Source: Phycisphaerae bacterium
GTDB taxonomy: Bacteria > Planctomycetota > Phycisphaerae > JAJVII01
Length of the DNA stretch: 64,000 nt
Assembly (NCBI GenBank): GCA_022072085.1
Contig: JAJVII010000004.1
Coordinates: 62,001 to 126,000, forward strand
Direction of reading: 5' to 3'
Shown here piece by piece: positions 53,432 to 62,862 of this stretch. Every line of letters starts with the position of its first letter. Position 1 is the first letter of the stretch. The translations under genes and the position numbers were made by a program. The notes beneath the pieces were generated by a model. It searched no databases, was not told the DNA's origin, and saw only the letters and a list, made by a program, of their open reading frames with translations.

Positions 53432-53570
53432 GGTTGCTCCTTGAGCCGGAATCCAGCAACAATGCCGATTCATGTAGAACGCTTGGGCGGGGCGGCGGTG
53501 TCGGCCGATCCGGCGTCGGAAGCTCGGCTTCCCAGTCGGTTTCCCGCCGGCGGCTCCGGGGAGCGCGGGG

Positions 53571-54578
53571 TCAGGCCGTGGGGGGATTCTTCAGTTTCCG
53601 CCACAAGGTCGCCTGGCTGATGCCCAGCACCTTCGCGGCGGTGGTCCGATTGCCGCCGGTCCGGGCGAGCACCGCGAGGATGTGCTCGTGCTCGACCTGG
53701 GCCAGCGTCCGCATGACGGGATCGGCCGCCGGTGCGGAGGCGACGCCGGCTGACGCCGTCGCACGCCGAATCGCCGGCGGCAGGTCGTCGGCGGTGATCA
53801 GCCCGTCGCGGCAGAGGACGGCGGCCCGTTCGATCCCGTTGGCCAGTTCCCGCACGTTGCCCGGCCAGCGGTAGGCCAGCAGAAGCTGGGTCGCCGACGG
53901 GTCGAGCCGCAGATCCAGGCCGTTCATCTCGTCGCCCAGCTCACGCACGAAATGCTCAGCAAGCGGCAGGATGTCCTCGCGCCGGTCGCGCAGCGGCGGG
54001 ACCTCCAGCTCGATTACGCCCAGACGGTAGTAGAGGTCCTCGCGGAAGGTTCCCTCGCGGACCGCGCGGTTGAGGTCGCGGTTGGTCGCGGCGATGACCC
54101 GCACGTCGATCCGTCGGGTCTGGCTCTGGCCGACCGGCATGATCTCCTTTTCCTGCAAGACGCGCAGCAGCTTGATCTGGAGGGCAGGGGTGATGTCGCC
54201 GATTTCGTCCAGGAAGATCGTCCCGCCGCGGGCCTGCTCGAACAGGCCCACGCGGTCGGCGATCGCCCCGGTGAATGCGCCGGCCTTGTGGCCGAACAGT
54301 TCGCTCTCCAGCAGCGTCTCGGGCAGGGCCCCGCAGTTGACCGCGAGGAAGGGCCCGTCGGCCCGCCGGCTGTGAGCGTGCATGAAGCGTGCCAGGACTT
54401 CCTTGCCCGCGCCGCTTTCGCCGGTGATCAGTACCGAGCTGTCGTAGGGGGCGATTCGCTGGGCGAAGCTGAAGACCTGCCGGGCCAGGGGGCTGTGGGC
54501 CTCGATGGCCGGCGGCCGGGGGACGAACATGTCGCCCGCAGCGGACCGTCTGGAGGGTGGAACAAGGGCGGCGGTCAT
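53571..54578 (-). CDS. Sigma-54-dependent activator without a receiver domain
   Basis: The 335-residue enhancer-binding protein has the AAA+ core with Walker A GESGAGKE (residues 53-60), the sigma-54-contacting loop GAFTGA (100-105), Walker B IFLDEIGD (121-128) and a C-terminal Fis-type helix-turn-helix (AAKVLGISQATLWRKL). Only about 25 residues precede the AAA+ domain, so it lacks a receiver, as PspF does. It must be controlled by a partner or by its own level. The ATG at 54578 is chosen over the TTG at 54602. It diverges from the hydrogenase operon, whose promoter is of sigma-54 type. Confidence 0.93.
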   Translation of the reverse strand: MTAALVPPSRRSAAGDMFVPRPPAIEAHSPLARQVFSFAQRIAPYDSSVLITGESGAGKEVLARFMHAHSRRADGPFLAVNCGALPETLLESELFGHKAGAFTGAIADRVGLFEQARGGTIFLDEIGDITPALQIKLLRVLQEKEIMPVGQSQTRRIDVRVIAATNRDLNRAVREGTFREDLYYRLGVIELEVPPLRDRREDILPLAEHFVRELGDEMNGLDLRLDPSATQLLLAYRWPGNVRELANGIERAAVLCRDGLITADDLPPAIRRATASAGVASAPAADPVMRTLAQVEHEHILAVLARTGGNRTTAAKVLGISQATLWRKLKNPPTA

Positions 54579-54700
54579 CGAAATTGCTCTTTCATTCTGC
54601 AATGCTGGCTTTCAATCTGAAACGCACTGCAAAGGCGGCCCTGAAGGCCAAGTTCTTGAAAGTCGTTTCGCGCCAGATACTTATCAATTTTTTCTGGCTC

Positions 54701-54715
54701 TGGCACGCTGTTTGC
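54701..54715 (+). promoter_or_regulatory. Sigma-54 promoter of the hydrogenase operon
   Basis: TGGCAC (54701-54706), five bases, then TTGC (54712-54715) matches the -24/-12 consensus TGGCACG-N4-TTGC. A sigma-54 activator is encoded divergently next to it, and the response regulator gene starts about 65 bases after the predicted +1. Confidence 0.75.
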
Positions 54716-54731
54716 TCTAGAAGTATACCAC

Positions 54732-54753
54732 AATTGTGAAAACTTTCACAATT
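54732..54753. promoter_or_regulatory. CRP/FNR-family-like operator downstream of the sigma-54 promoter
   Basis: A perfect 10-2-10 inverted repeat contains TGTGA-N6-TCACA, the CRP half-site pair. It is centred about 16 bases downstream of the predicted start, so binding there would more likely block than activate. Confidence 0.6.
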
Positions 54754-54790
54754 AAATCCGCAGGGATCCTCACTCTGAAAGGAAACGACG

Positions 54791-55168
54791 ATGGCCAAGA
54801 TCCTGCTGATCGACGACGACGTGGACTTCGTGGAGGTTAACAAGGCCCTGCTGGAGTCCAGCAACCATCAGGTCGTCTACGCCCACAACGGGGACGATGG
54901 CAAGCGTCTGGCGGTCGCCGAGAAGCCCGACGTCGTGATCCTGGACGTGATGATGACCACGCGAACCGAGGGCTTTCATGTTGCCCGCGATCTGCGGGCC
55001 AACCCCGCGACGCGAAACATCCCGATCGTGATGCTCACCGCGGTCAACCAGGAGGTGCCCTGGAAGTTCGGGCCCGACGAGGTGTGGCTGCCTGTGGACG
55101 AATTCATGGAAAAGCCGGTCCGCCCCGACGCGCTGCTGGCGGCCGTGAAGAAGGCGACGGAGAAGTGA
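54791..55168 (+). CDS. Single-domain response regulator
   Basis: The 125-residue receiver has the acidic pocket Asp8-Asp10, the phospho-acceptor Asp52 in VILDVMM, Thr83 and Lys108 (EKPV). It has no output domain, so it acts through protein contacts. It lies seven bases before the histidine kinase gene and downstream of the sigma-54 promoter. A direct link to the receiver-less sigma-54 activator is plausible but not proven. A GAAAGGAAA site precedes the ATG. Confidence 0.9.
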   Translation: MAKILLIDDDVDFVEVNKALLESSNHQVVYAHNGDDGKRLAVAEKPDVVILDVMMTTRTEGFHVARDLRANPATRNIPIVMLTAVNQEVPWKFGPDEVWLPVDEFMEKPVRPDALLAAVKKATEK

Positions 55169-55175
55169 ACCCGCG

Positions 55176-57146
55176 ATGCGCCTGGTGACCCGGCTCATTC
55201 TGGCTTTCCTGCTGGTCGTGCTGCTGCTGGGCGGCATCGGACTATGGACCGGTTCGCGCCTGATCAGCCGGGCCGTCTTCGATGAGGCACAGTATCGCAC
55301 TGAGTTGGATTTGCGCGGCGGCCGGGCGATCCTGGAAGATCGGCTGGAGCAGGTGCAGCGGGTATTGGAGAACGCCGCCAACCGCAGCTTCATCAAGGGG
55401 CTGTTCAACGGCGGGGACAAGATGGCCGCCCGGCTGCTGCTGGAGCGCGACCGCGTCCGCAACGGCCTGGACGTGCTGAGCATCGTCAATGCCAAGGGCG
55501 ACGTGATCATGCGGACCCGCAGGCCCTACAACGTCGGCGACAGCCGGGCCGGCGACCCGCTGGTTGCCAAGGCGCTCTCCGGCGAGGCGGCCGGCGGGTT
55601 TGTCCTGCTCTATCCGCAGGAACTGGAGGTCGAAGACCCCTGGTTGGCCGACCGCGCCCGCATCGACGTCAAGCCGACCCCGCGGGCCCGTCCGCGCGGC
55701 AAGGAGGTCCAGACCTCAGGCATGATGCTCTGGTCGGCCGTCCCGCTGACCGACGAGAACGGCGGCCGCCTGGGCGCGATCTACGGCGGCGTCCTGCTCA
55801 ATCGCGACGAGAGCATCATCAGCGACGTGCGCGACGTGGTCTTCGGGCCCGACCAGTACGAGGGCAAGGACCTGGGCACGGTGACGATCTTCCTGGACGA
55901 TGTGCGCATCGCCACCAACGTCCGCGACGCCGACGGCAATCTGGCCATCGGCACGCAGGTTTCCGCGACGGTCTACGAGCGCGTCGTCGAGAGTAACCGG
56001 CCCTTTTACAACCGGGCGTTCGTGGTCAACGACTGGTATCTGTCGGCCTACGAGCCGATCCGCAGCCCGGCCGGCGACACCATCGGCATCCTCTACGTCG
56101 GCGTGCTGGAAGCGAAATACGCCGACACGCGCAACCGCATCCGCGGATCGTTCATCGGGCCGGTGGCCGGCGGCATCGCCCTGTCGGTGCTGCTGGGGCT
56201 GGTGCTAGCGCGGATGATCGCCAGGCCCGTGCGCGAACTGGACGTGGCCGCCTGCAAACTGGCCGAGGGCGACCTGGACTATCGCCCGCGGCGCTATCGC
56301 TCCAGCCCGGAGATCGTGCGGCTGGGCGAGAGCTTCCGCACTATGAGTGACGCCATCAGCGAACGCGACATGAAGTTGCGCGAGCAGAACGTCGAGTTGG
56401 AAGAAGGCAACGTGCGGCTGACCCAGCTCAACGGCGCCTACATGGACATGCTGGGGTTCGTCAGCCACGAGTTGAAGAACCCGCTGAACTCGATGATCTT
56501 CGGGGCGACAAGCCTGCGGGACGAGTACGTCGGCCCGCTGAACGCCGAGCAGAAGAAGATCATGGCGACGGTGCTCCGCAACGCGGAGTACCTCGAGGAG
56601 ATGATCGCTCACTACCTGGACCTTTCGCGGATCGAGAAGGACGAACTGGAGGTCCGCCGCCGCAACCTGGTCCTGGACCAGGAGATCCTCGAGCCGGCCG
56701 TGTCGCAGATGCGCAGCCAGATCGACGCGGCCAAGATGGTCCTCCGCAAAAAGGTGGACGAGTCGATCGAGGTGTCAGCTGACCCGACGCTGCTGCGCGA
56801 GGTGGTCGACAACCTGCTGAGCAACGCGGTGAAGTACGGCCGCGAGGGCGGGCTGATCGAGCTGAAGGCCGTGCGGTTCGAGCCCGGCCACGAGAAGGAA
56901 ATCCTGATCTCCGTCTGGAACGAAGGCGAGGGCATCCTGCCGGAGAACATGGACAAGCTGTTCGGGAAGTTCGTCCGTCTGCGTCAGCCCGGCGCCCGGC
57001 ATCGCAAGGGCACGGGCCTGGGACTGTTCATCAGCCGAAAGATCGTGGAAAGCCACGGCGGCCGCATCTGGGCCGAGTCGGCGCCGGGCGAATGGGTCCG
57101 GTTCACCGTCGCCTTGCCGCGCACCGACGCAAGCGAAAAGGAGTAA
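55176..57146 (+). CDS. Membrane sensor histidine kinase with extracytoplasmic sensor domain
   Basis: The 656-residue kinase has a helix at about residues 5-25 and a long extracytoplasmic domain to about 325, probably cache-like. A second helix at about 327-349 is followed by HAMP (350-402) and a short coiled coil. The HisKA domain has the phosphorylated His431 (FVSHELKNPLNSM), and the C-terminal HATPase has DNLLSNAVKYG, GEGILPENM and GTGLGLFI. It probably phosphorylates the regulator just upstream. It lies six bases before hoxE, so the sensor is co-transcribed with the hydrogenase it may control. The ligand is unknown. Confidence 0.92.
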   Translation: MRLVTRLILAFLLVVLLLGGIGLWTGSRLISRAVFDEAQYRTELDLRGGRAILEDRLEQVQRVLENAANRSFIKGLFNGGDKMAARLLLERDRVRNGLDVLSIVNAKGDVIMRTRRPYNVGDSRAGDPLVAKALSGEAAGGFVLLYPQELEVEDPWLADRARIDVKPTPRARPRGKEVQTSGMMLWSAVPLTDENGGRLGAIYGGVLLNRDESIISDVRDVVFGPDQYEGKDLGTVTIFLDDVRIATNVRDADGNLAIGTQVSATVYERVVESNRPFYNRAFVVNDWYLSAYEPIRSPAGDTIGILYVGVLEAKYADTRNRIRGSFIGPVAGGIALSVLLGLVLARMIARPVRELDVAACKLAEGDLDYRPRRYRSSPEIVRLGESFRTMSDAISERDMKLREQNVELEEGNVRLTQLNGAYMDMLGFVSHELKNPLNSMIFGATSLRDEYVGPLNAEQKKIMATVLRNAEYLEEMIAHYLDLSRIEKDELEVRRRNLVLDQEILEPAVSQMRSQIDAAKMVLRKKVDESIEVSADPTLLREVVDNLLSNAVKYGREGGLIELKAVRFEPGHEKEILISVWNEGEGILPENMDKLFGKFVRLRQPGARHRKGTGLGLFISRKIVESHGGRIWAESAPGEWVRFTVALPRTDASEKE

Positions 57147-57152
57147 CGAGCC

Positions 57153-57653
57153 ATGACAACCGCGGTAGCCGCAGTGTCGCCGCCCACCGACGACAAGCGG
57201 TGGAAGATGGTCGAGACGACCATGCGCAAGCACGGGCACCAGCCCAACGCGCTGATCGAGACGCTGCACAAGGTGCAGGAGCTGTTCGGGTTCCTGGACG
57301 ACGACGCCTTGCGCTACGTCGCCCGCATGCTGCGGGTGCCGCTGAGCAAGGTCTACGGCGTCGCGACGTTCTACCACTACTTCACCCTCAAGCCGCAGGG
57401 CGAGCACACCTGCGTCGTCTGCATGGGGACCGCCTGCTACATCAAGGGCGCGGCGACGATCCTGGAGGCCATCGAGGACGCCTTCGGCATCGCCCCGGGC
57501 CAGACCACGCCTGACGGCAAGCTGTCGCTGCTGACCGCCCGCTGCCTGGGCTCCTGCGGCATCGCCCCCGCCCTGACCATCGACGGCAGGATGAACGCCA
57601 AGGGCGATCCCTCCGCCGTCGTCGAATCCCTCAGGAAGGTGATCGCAACATGA
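57153..57653 (+). CDS. hoxE: Hydrogenase/NADH diaphorase subunit HoxE (NuoE-like)
   Basis: The 166-residue thioredoxin-like 2Fe-2S subunit has ligands Cys90-x4-Cys95 and Cys131-x3-Cys135. The N-terminal helical part contains [14 protein letters not shown]. In bidirectional hydrogenases it passes electrons between the HoxF diaphorase and other carriers. It is co-translated with hoxF through an ATGA overlap at 57650-57653. HndA of NADP-reducing hydrogenase is a close relative, but the full cluster favours Hox. Confidence 0.9.
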   Translation: MTTAVAAVSPPTDDKRWKMVETTMRKHGHQPNALIETLHKVQELFGFLDDDALRYVARMLRVPLSKVYGVATFYHYFTLKPQGEHTCVVCMGTACYIKGAATILEAIEDAFGIAPGQTTPDGKLSLLTARCLGSCGIAPALTIDGRMNAKGDPSAVVESLRKVIAT

Positions 57654-59302
57654 CCCCCGAAGAACTTCATGAACTGGCCCAGGCGCACCTGGAAGCCGAC
57701 AAGAAGCTGTCGCACTGCCTGTTCGTCTGCGGCGCCGCCGCCTGCCTCGCGGCCCGCAGCGACGCGGTGATCGAGGCGTTCCAGGCGGCCGTCAAGGCCC
57801 GCGGGCTGGAGGAGTCCGTCGCCGTCAAGAACGCCGGCTGCATGGGCCTTTGCGCCCTCGGCCCGCTGGTCCGCGTCGAACCGGCCGGCGTGCTCTATCA
57901 GCAGGTGACCCCCGAGGACGCCGGCGCGATCCTCGACGGCCTTGGCGGCCCGCCCGTGGAGCGGCTGGTCTGCCCTACCGACGTGCCGTTCTACCAGCGG
58001 CAGTTCAACATCGTGCTGGAAAACAGCGGGCACATCGACTCTGAGAGCCTGGACGACTACGTCGCCCGCGGCGGCTACGCGGCGCTGGCCAAGGCGTTGA
58101 CCGCGATGACGCCGGGCCAGGTCGTCGACGAGGTGACGACCAGCGGCCTGCGCGGCCGAGGCGGCGGCGGCTATCGCACCGGCCTCAAGTGGAGCACGGT
58201 CGCCAAGGCCCCGGGCCAGAAGAAGTACGTCATCTGCAACGCCGACGAGGGCGACCCAGGCGCGTTCATGGATCGCAGCGTGCTTGAGAGCGACCCGCAC
58301 CGCGTGCTGGAAGGCATGGCCATCGCCGCCTACGCCGTCGGCGCCAACGAGGGCTATATCTACGTGCGGGCGGAGTATCCGCTGGCGATCAAGCGGCTGG
58401 CCGACGCCATCCGCAAGGCCCAGCGGGCCGGCGTTCTGGGCAACGCCATCATGGGCACGACGTTCAGCTTCCAGGTGGACCTGCGGCTGGGCGCCGGGGC
58501 GTTCGTCTGCGGCGAGGAGACGGCGCTGATCAGCTCGATCGAGGGCAAGCGCGGCACGCCGCGCCCGCGGCCGCCGTATCCCGCGGAGTTCGGCCTGTGG
58601 GGCCGTCCGACGCTTATCAACAACGTCGAGACCTTCGCCAACGTGCCGGCCATCGTTCGCAACGGCGGGCACTGGTTCGCGTCGATCGGCACCGAAAAGA
58701 GCGCCGGCACAAAGGTGTTCGCCCTGGCCGGCCGCGTCGTCAACACCGGCCTGATCGAAGTGCCGATGGGCATCACGCTGCGGGAGATCATCTACGACAT
58801 CGGCGGCGGCATCCCGGAAGGCCGAAAGTTCAAGGCCGTCCAGACCGGCGGGCCCAGCGGCGGCTGCATCCCGCAGCAATACCTCGACATGCCGGTGGAC
58901 TACGAGTCGCTGGCCCAGGTCGGTTCGATCATGGGCTCGGGCGGCATGATCGTGATGGACGAGACGAGCTGCATGGTCGATGTGGCGAGGTTCTTCATGG
59001 ACTTCTGCCGCACCGAGAGCTGCGGCCGATGCGTTCCCTGCCGCGTGGGCACGACGCACATGCACACGCTGCTGACGCGGATCACCGACGGCTCGGCGAC
59101 GCTGGACGACCTGGCGCTGTTGGAGGAATTGTGCGAGATGGTCAAGCAGACCAGCCTGTGCGGGCTCGGACAGACCGCGCCCAACCCGGTGATCAGCACG
59201 CTGCGATATTTCCGCGACGAGTACCTGGCTCACATCGTCGAGAAGCGATGCCCGGCCGGCGTCTGTCGCATGACCCGCGCCCCCAAGGAGGTGGCCGTAT
59301 GA
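57650..59302 (+). CDS. hoxF: NAD-reducing hydrogenase diaphorase subunit HoxF (NuoF-like)
   Basis: The 550-residue flavoprotein binds NAD(H) and FMN and carries a 4Fe-4S cluster. The N-terminal thioredoxin-like 2Fe-2S part has [11 protein letters not shown] and KNAGCMGLC. The NADH/FMN segments are [17 protein letters not shown] and [14 protein letters not shown], and the Fe-S motif is [12 protein letters not shown] with a later Cys in SLCGLGQ. It exchanges electrons between NAD and the hydrogenase. It overlaps hoxE and hoxU by four bases each (ATGA), which points to coupled translation. Confidence 0.94.
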   Translation: MTPEELHELAQAHLEADKKLSHCLFVCGAAACLAARSDAVIEAFQAAVKARGLEESVAVKNAGCMGLCALGPLVRVEPAGVLYQQVTPEDAGAILDGLGGPPVERLVCPTDVPFYQRQFNIVLENSGHIDSESLDDYVARGGYAALAKALTAMTPGQVVDEVTTSGLRGRGGGGYRTGLKWSTVAKAPGQKKYVICNADEGDPGAFMDRSVLESDPHRVLEGMAIAAYAVGANEGYIYVRAEYPLAIKRLADAIRKAQRAGVLGNAIMGTTFSFQVDLRLGAGAFVCGEETALISSIEGKRGTPRPRPPYPAEFGLWGRPTLINNVETFANVPAIVRNGGHWFASIGTEKSAGTKVFALAGRVVNTGLIEVPMGITLREIIYDIGGGIPEGRKFKAVQTGGPSGGCIPQQYLDMPVDYESLAQVGSIMGSGGMIVMDETSCMVDVARFFMDFCRTESCGRCVPCRVGTTHMHTLLTRITDGSATLDDLALLEELCEMVKQTSLCGLGQTAPNPVISTLRYFRDEYLAHIVEKRCPAGVCRMTRAPKEVAV

Positions 59303-60030
59303 CCCCCGTCCCGATACCGGCTGGCCGCGTCAAGACGCTCAAGATCGACGGCCGCGACGTCAGCGGATATGAGAACCAGACGATCCTGGAGATCGCCCGG
59401 GAGAACAACATCCACATCCCGACCCTGTGCAACCTCGAGGGCCTGGACGACATCGGCGCCTGCCGCCTCTGCCTGGTCGAGATCAAGGGCCTGGCCCGGC
59501 TGCTGCCGGCCTGCGTCACCCGCGTCCAGGAAGGCATGGAGGTGCTCACCGACACCGAGCGGCTGCGGCGGCATCGCCGGATGGTGATCGAGCTGCTGCT
59601 GAGCGAACGCAACCACGTCTGCGCGGTCTGCGTGAGCAACGGCCACTGCGAACTTCAGTCGCTGGCCCAGACGCTGGGCGTCAACCACGTCCACGTGCCG
59701 TACCGCTACCCGAGGATGGCCGTGGACGCGACGCACGGGCGCTTCGGCGTTGACCACAACCGCTGCATCCTGTGCACGCGGTGCGTGCGGGTCTGCGACC
59801 AGATCGAAGGCGCCCACACCTGGGACGTCGCCGGGCGCGGCGTCGAGGCGATGATCATCTCCGACCTCAAGCAGGACTGGGGCGCCAGCGCCACCTGCAC
59901 GAGCTGCGGCAAGTGCGTCCAGGTCTGCCCCACCGGCGCCCTGTTCGTCAAGGGCAAGGCCGTCGGCGAGATGACCAAGCAGCGCGAGTTCCTGCCTTAT
60001 CTGACCCTGATGCGGGAGGGCGAGAAATGA
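59299..60030 (+). CDS. hoxU: Hydrogenase diaphorase small subunit HoxU
   Basis: The 243-residue Fe-S protein is homologous to the N-terminal part of NuoG. A 2Fe-2S ferredoxin-like domain has Cys44, Cys55, Cys58 and Cys72. Next is an NADH-dehydrogenase-type 4Fe-4S with [15 protein letters not shown]. Two further 4Fe-4S clusters follow: [11 protein letters not shown] and [12 protein letters not shown]. It wires HoxF to the hydrogenase module. The true start is the ATG at 59299 overlapping the hoxF stop, although open reading extends upstream. Confidence 0.93.
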   Translation: MTPVPIPAGRVKTLKIDGRDVSGYENQTILEIARENNIHIPTLCNLEGLDDIGACRLCLVEIKGLARLLPACVTRVQEGMEVLTDTERLRRHRRMVIELLLSERNHVCAVCVSNGHCELQSLAQTLGVNHVHVPYRYPRMAVDATHGRFGVDHNRCILCTRCVRVCDQIEGAHTWDVAGRGVEAMIISDLKQDWGASATCTSCGKCVQVCPTGALFVKGKAVGEMTKQREFLPYLTLMREGEK

Positions 60031-60581
60031 GCGACACCCCCAGGATGCCTGCCAGGATTCGGATGGGGACCATCTGGCTGGAGGGCTGCTCCGGCTGCCA
60101 CATGTCGTTCCTCGACATGGACGAGCGTCTGATCGATCTGGCCGACAAGATCGAGATCGTCTTCAGCCCCTACGTGGACGCCAAGGCGATCCCAGACAAC
60201 GTGGACGTGTTCCTGGTCGAGGGCGGCATCGGCAGCGATCACGACATGGAGGTGATCCGCGAGATTCGCCGAAAGACCCGCGTACTTGTCGCTTTCGGCG
60301 ACTGCGCGGTAACCGCCAACGTGCCGTCGATGCGCAACGGCCTGGACGTCGGCGCGGTGCTCCGCTACGGCTACGAGGAGACCGGCCAGCCGATCCAGCC
60401 GCAGATTCCCACTCAGGGCATTCCCGCGCTGCTGCCCCAGGTCCTGCCCGTCCACGAGGTCGTGCCCGTGGACGTGTACATGCCCGGCTGCCCGCCGTCG
60501 GCGGACCTGATCCACTTCGTCGTCGGCGAGGTGCTCGAAGGCCGTCTGCCCGGCCGCGGCGTTCGTGCCCGGTTTGGTTGA
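60027..60581 (+). CDS. hoxY: NAD-coupled [NiFe]-hydrogenase small subunit HoxY
   Basis: The 184-residue subunit carries the proximal 4Fe-4S cluster: Cys21-x2-Cys24 in EGCSGCHMS, Cys93 in GDCAV, and Cys155 in MPGCPPSAD. It has no twin-arginine signal, which fits a cytoplasmic enzyme. The short length without a C-terminal Fe-S extension is typical of group 3d. It overlaps hoxU by four bases. Confidence 0.93.
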   Translation: MSDTPRMPARIRMGTIWLEGCSGCHMSFLDMDERLIDLADKIEIVFSPYVDAKAIPDNVDVFLVEGGIGSDHDMEVIREIRRKTRVLVAFGDCAVTANVPSMRNGLDVGAVLRYGYEETGQPIQPQIPTQGIPALLPQVLPVHEVVPVDVYMPGCPPSADLIHFVVGEVLEGRLPGRGVRARFG

Positions 60582-60597
60582 AAGGAGTTCCCCTGCA

Positions 60598-62025
60598 ATG
60601 TCCAGAACCATCACCATCGACCCGTTGACCCGCATCGAAGGGCACGCACGCATCACGCTGCACCTGGGCCCGGACGGCCAGGTGAGCGACGCCCTGTTCC
60701 ACGTGACCCAGTTCCGCGGGTTCGAGAAGTTCGTCGAGGGCCGGCCCTTCCACGAGATGCCCTCGATCATGGCCCGCATCTGCGGCATCTGCCCGGTCAG
60801 CCACCTCGTCGCGTCGGCCAAGGCCTGCGACGAACTGCTGGCCGTGCGTATTCCGCACACCGCGATCCAACTCCGGCGGCTGATGAACATCGGCCAGATC
60901 GTGCAGTCGCACGCGCTGAACTTCTTCCATCTCTCCTCGCCGGACCTGCTGCTCGGCTTCGACAGCGACCCGGCGACGCGGAACATCTTCGGCGTGCTGG
61001 CCAAGCGGCCGGACCTCGCCCGCGACGGCATCCGCCTGCGGCAGTTCGGCCAGCAGGTCATCGAGTGGCTGGGCAAGGAGCGCATCCACCCGGCCTGGAT
61101 CGTCGCCGGCGGCGTCTCGTCGCCCCTGACCGCCGCGGTGCGCGACCGCATCCTGGCGGCGATCCCCGAAGCCCGGCAGATCGCCCACCGCACCATGGAC
61201 TGGTTCAAGCGCAGCCTGGAGAATTACCGCGAGGAGACCCGCACCTTTGGCAACTTCCCCTCGCTTTTCCTGGGCCTGGTTGGGCCCGACGGCGAACTGG
61301 AGCACTACGACGGTCGGCTGCGCTTCGTCGACGCCACCGGCGAGAAGGTAGCCGACGGCATCGAGAACGCCGACTACGCCTCGGTCATCGGCGAGGCCGT
61401 CGAGCCCTGGTCCTATCTCAAGTTCCCCTACTACAAACCGACCGGCTACCCCGAGGGCATGTATCGCGTCGGCCCGCTGGCCCGGCTGAACGTCTGCGAC
61501 CGAATCGGCACGCCCGAGGCCGACGCCGAGTTGGCGGAGTTCCGCGAACTCGGCCGCGGCGCCGTGCTCAGCAGCTTCCACTACCACTTCGCCCGGCTGG
61601 TCGAGGTGATCTACGGCATCGAGATGATCGAGCAGATCCTCAACGACCCGGAGATCCTCAGCACGCACGTCCGCGCCGAGGCCGGGCCCAACGCCCGCCG
61701 CGGCATCGGCATCAGCGAGGCCCCGCGCGGCCTGCTGATCCACGACTACACCATCGACGAGCAGGGCCTGATGCGCGGGGCCAACCTCATCATCGCCACC
61801 GGCCACAACAACCTGGCGATGAGCCGAGGCATCCTCCAGGTGGCCCGCCGCTACGTTGACGGCAACAACCTGAAAGAGGGCATGCTCAACCGCGTCGAGG
61901 CGGTCATCCGCGCCTTCGACCCCTGCCTGAGTTGCTCGACGCACGCCGCGGGCAAGATGCCGATGCGCATCGAGTTGTTCGACGCCGACGGACGCAAGGT
62001 GAACGAGGTGATGAGGCAGCCATGA
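60598..62025 (+). CDS. hoxH: NAD-coupled [NiFe]-hydrogenase large subunit HoxH
   Basis: The 475-residue catalytic subunit binds the NiFe(CN)2CO centre, which reversibly splits hydrogen. The N-terminal Ni ligands are Cys62 and Cys65 in [10 protein letters not shown], and the C-terminal ligands are Cys443 and Cys446 in DPCLSCSTH. Residues after His449 (about 26) form the extension removed by the endopeptidase encoded next. The motif set points to group 3d (bidirectional, NAD-linked). The start at 60598 has AAAGGAG. Confidence 0.95.
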   Translation: MSRTITIDPLTRIEGHARITLHLGPDGQVSDALFHVTQFRGFEKFVEGRPFHEMPSIMARICGICPVSHLVASAKACDELLAVRIPHTAIQLRRLMNIGQIVQSHALNFFHLSSPDLLLGFDSDPATRNIFGVLAKRPDLARDGIRLRQFGQQVIEWLGKERIHPAWIVAGGVSSPLTAAVRDRILAAIPEARQIAHRTMDWFKRSLENYREETRTFGNFPSLFLGLVGPDGELEHYDGRLRFVDATGEKVADGIENADYASVIGEAVEPWSYLKFPYYKPTGYPEGMYRVGPLARLNVCDRIGTPEADAELAEFRELGRGAVLSSFHYHFARLVEVIYGIEMIEQILNDPEILSTHVRAEAGPNARRGIGISEAPRGLLIHDYTIDEQGLMRGANLIIATGHNNLAMSRGILQVARRYVDGNNLKEGMLNRVEAVIRAFDPCLSCSTHAAGKMPMRIELFDADGRKVNEVMRQP

Positions 62026-62495
62026 GCGACGTACTGGTCATTGGCTACGGCAACGCCCTGCGGTGCGACGATGGCCTGGGGCCCGAGGCGGCGGAGCGGC
62101 TGGCGGCCTCGCTCGGCCCCGGGACCGCGCGCGTGCAGGCCTGCCACCAGCTCACGCCGGAACTGGCCGAGCCGATCAGCCGCGCGGACTTCGTGCTGTT
62201 CCTGGACGCCGCCTGCGACGGCGAGCCGGGGACGCTGCGCGTGCAGGCCGTCCTGCCGGCCGATGCGCCGGCCGGCGCGACGATCCATGCGATGGAGCCG
62301 AGCGAACTGCTGAACTGGACGCGGGCGCTCTTCGGCCGATCGCCGGAGGCCTGGCTGCTGACGATCGCCGGGGCCGACTTCGGCGTCGGCTGCCAGCTCT
62401 CGCCGCCGGTCCGCGATGCGCTGCCGTCGCTGCTCGCCGAGGCCCGCGCGCTCATTCGCTCCGCAACGGACCGCGCGACGCGGAAGACCGGATAA
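62022..62495 (+). CDS. hoxW: Hydrogenase maturation endopeptidase
   Basis: The 157-residue nickel-sensing protease clips the C-terminal tail of HoxH after metal insertion. The [15 protein letters not shown] motif holds the first metal-binding acid, LFLDAACDG holds the second, and a later histidine completes the site. It overlaps hoxH by four bases, consistent with acting on it. It ends the operon; no hyp maturation genes are in the window. Confidence 0.93.
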   Translation: MSDVLVIGYGNALRCDDGLGPEAAERLAASLGPGTARVQACHQLTPELAEPISRADFVLFLDAACDGEPGTLRVQAVLPADAPAGATIHAMEPSELLNWTRALFGRSPEAWLLTIAGADFGVGCQLSPPVRDALPSLLAEARALIRSATDRATRKTG

Positions 62496-62498
62496 CGC

Positions 62499-62526
62499 TT
62501 GACCACGGCCGGGGGGAGTGTATACT
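62499..62526 (+). promoter_or_regulatory. Predicted sigma-70 promoter downstream of hoxW
   Basis: A TTGACC -35 (62499-62504) and a TATACT -10 (62521-62526), 16 bases apart, start just past the hoxW stop. It would drive the small ORF at 62585 and/or the slipin-like gene. Confidence 0.5.
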
Positions 62527-62584
62527 AACACGTCAAGGCCATTCTTTCGCAGTCGGTAACTCCCTGCAAAGAAGAGAAATATCC

Positions 62585-62719
62585 ATGACGGGCGCCGGCT
62601 TTGCCGCCCGGCGTGATCGCTCCGCCATCGGGGATGTTTCCCGGGCAGGGGATGCGTATAGTCTTTGGGTGCAATGGGTTGCGTCTGCCGGGTTGGCCCC
62701 GGGCCCTTCGGGGCGATAA
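62585..62719 (+). CDS. Possible 44-residue small ORF
   Basis: This short frame starts at ATG 62585 after GAAGAG, about 50 bases past the promoter at 62499. The product is Gly/Ala/Arg-rich with no recognised feature. It may be only part of the leader of the next gene. Confidence 0.2.
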   Translation: MTGAGFAARRDRSAIGDVSRAGDAYSLWVQWVASAGLAPGPSGR

Positions 62720-62862
62720 CGGACTGAATGGGGAACTCACAGGGCCGTTGCGGCGTCAAAGCAGAGCCGGACGATAATACTGGAGCATTTGTGCGGCCGA
62801 TCGTCGCCGCGCCGGACACGCCGCCCGATCGCGGCGCAGCAGTGATTCTTGAGAAGGAAGGC

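Noticed and set aside
58597-59298. An upstream extension of the hoxU frame
   Set aside because: It overlaps hoxF out of frame. The ATG at 59299 overlaps the hoxF stop in the same way as the other hox junctions and starts the ferredoxin domain.
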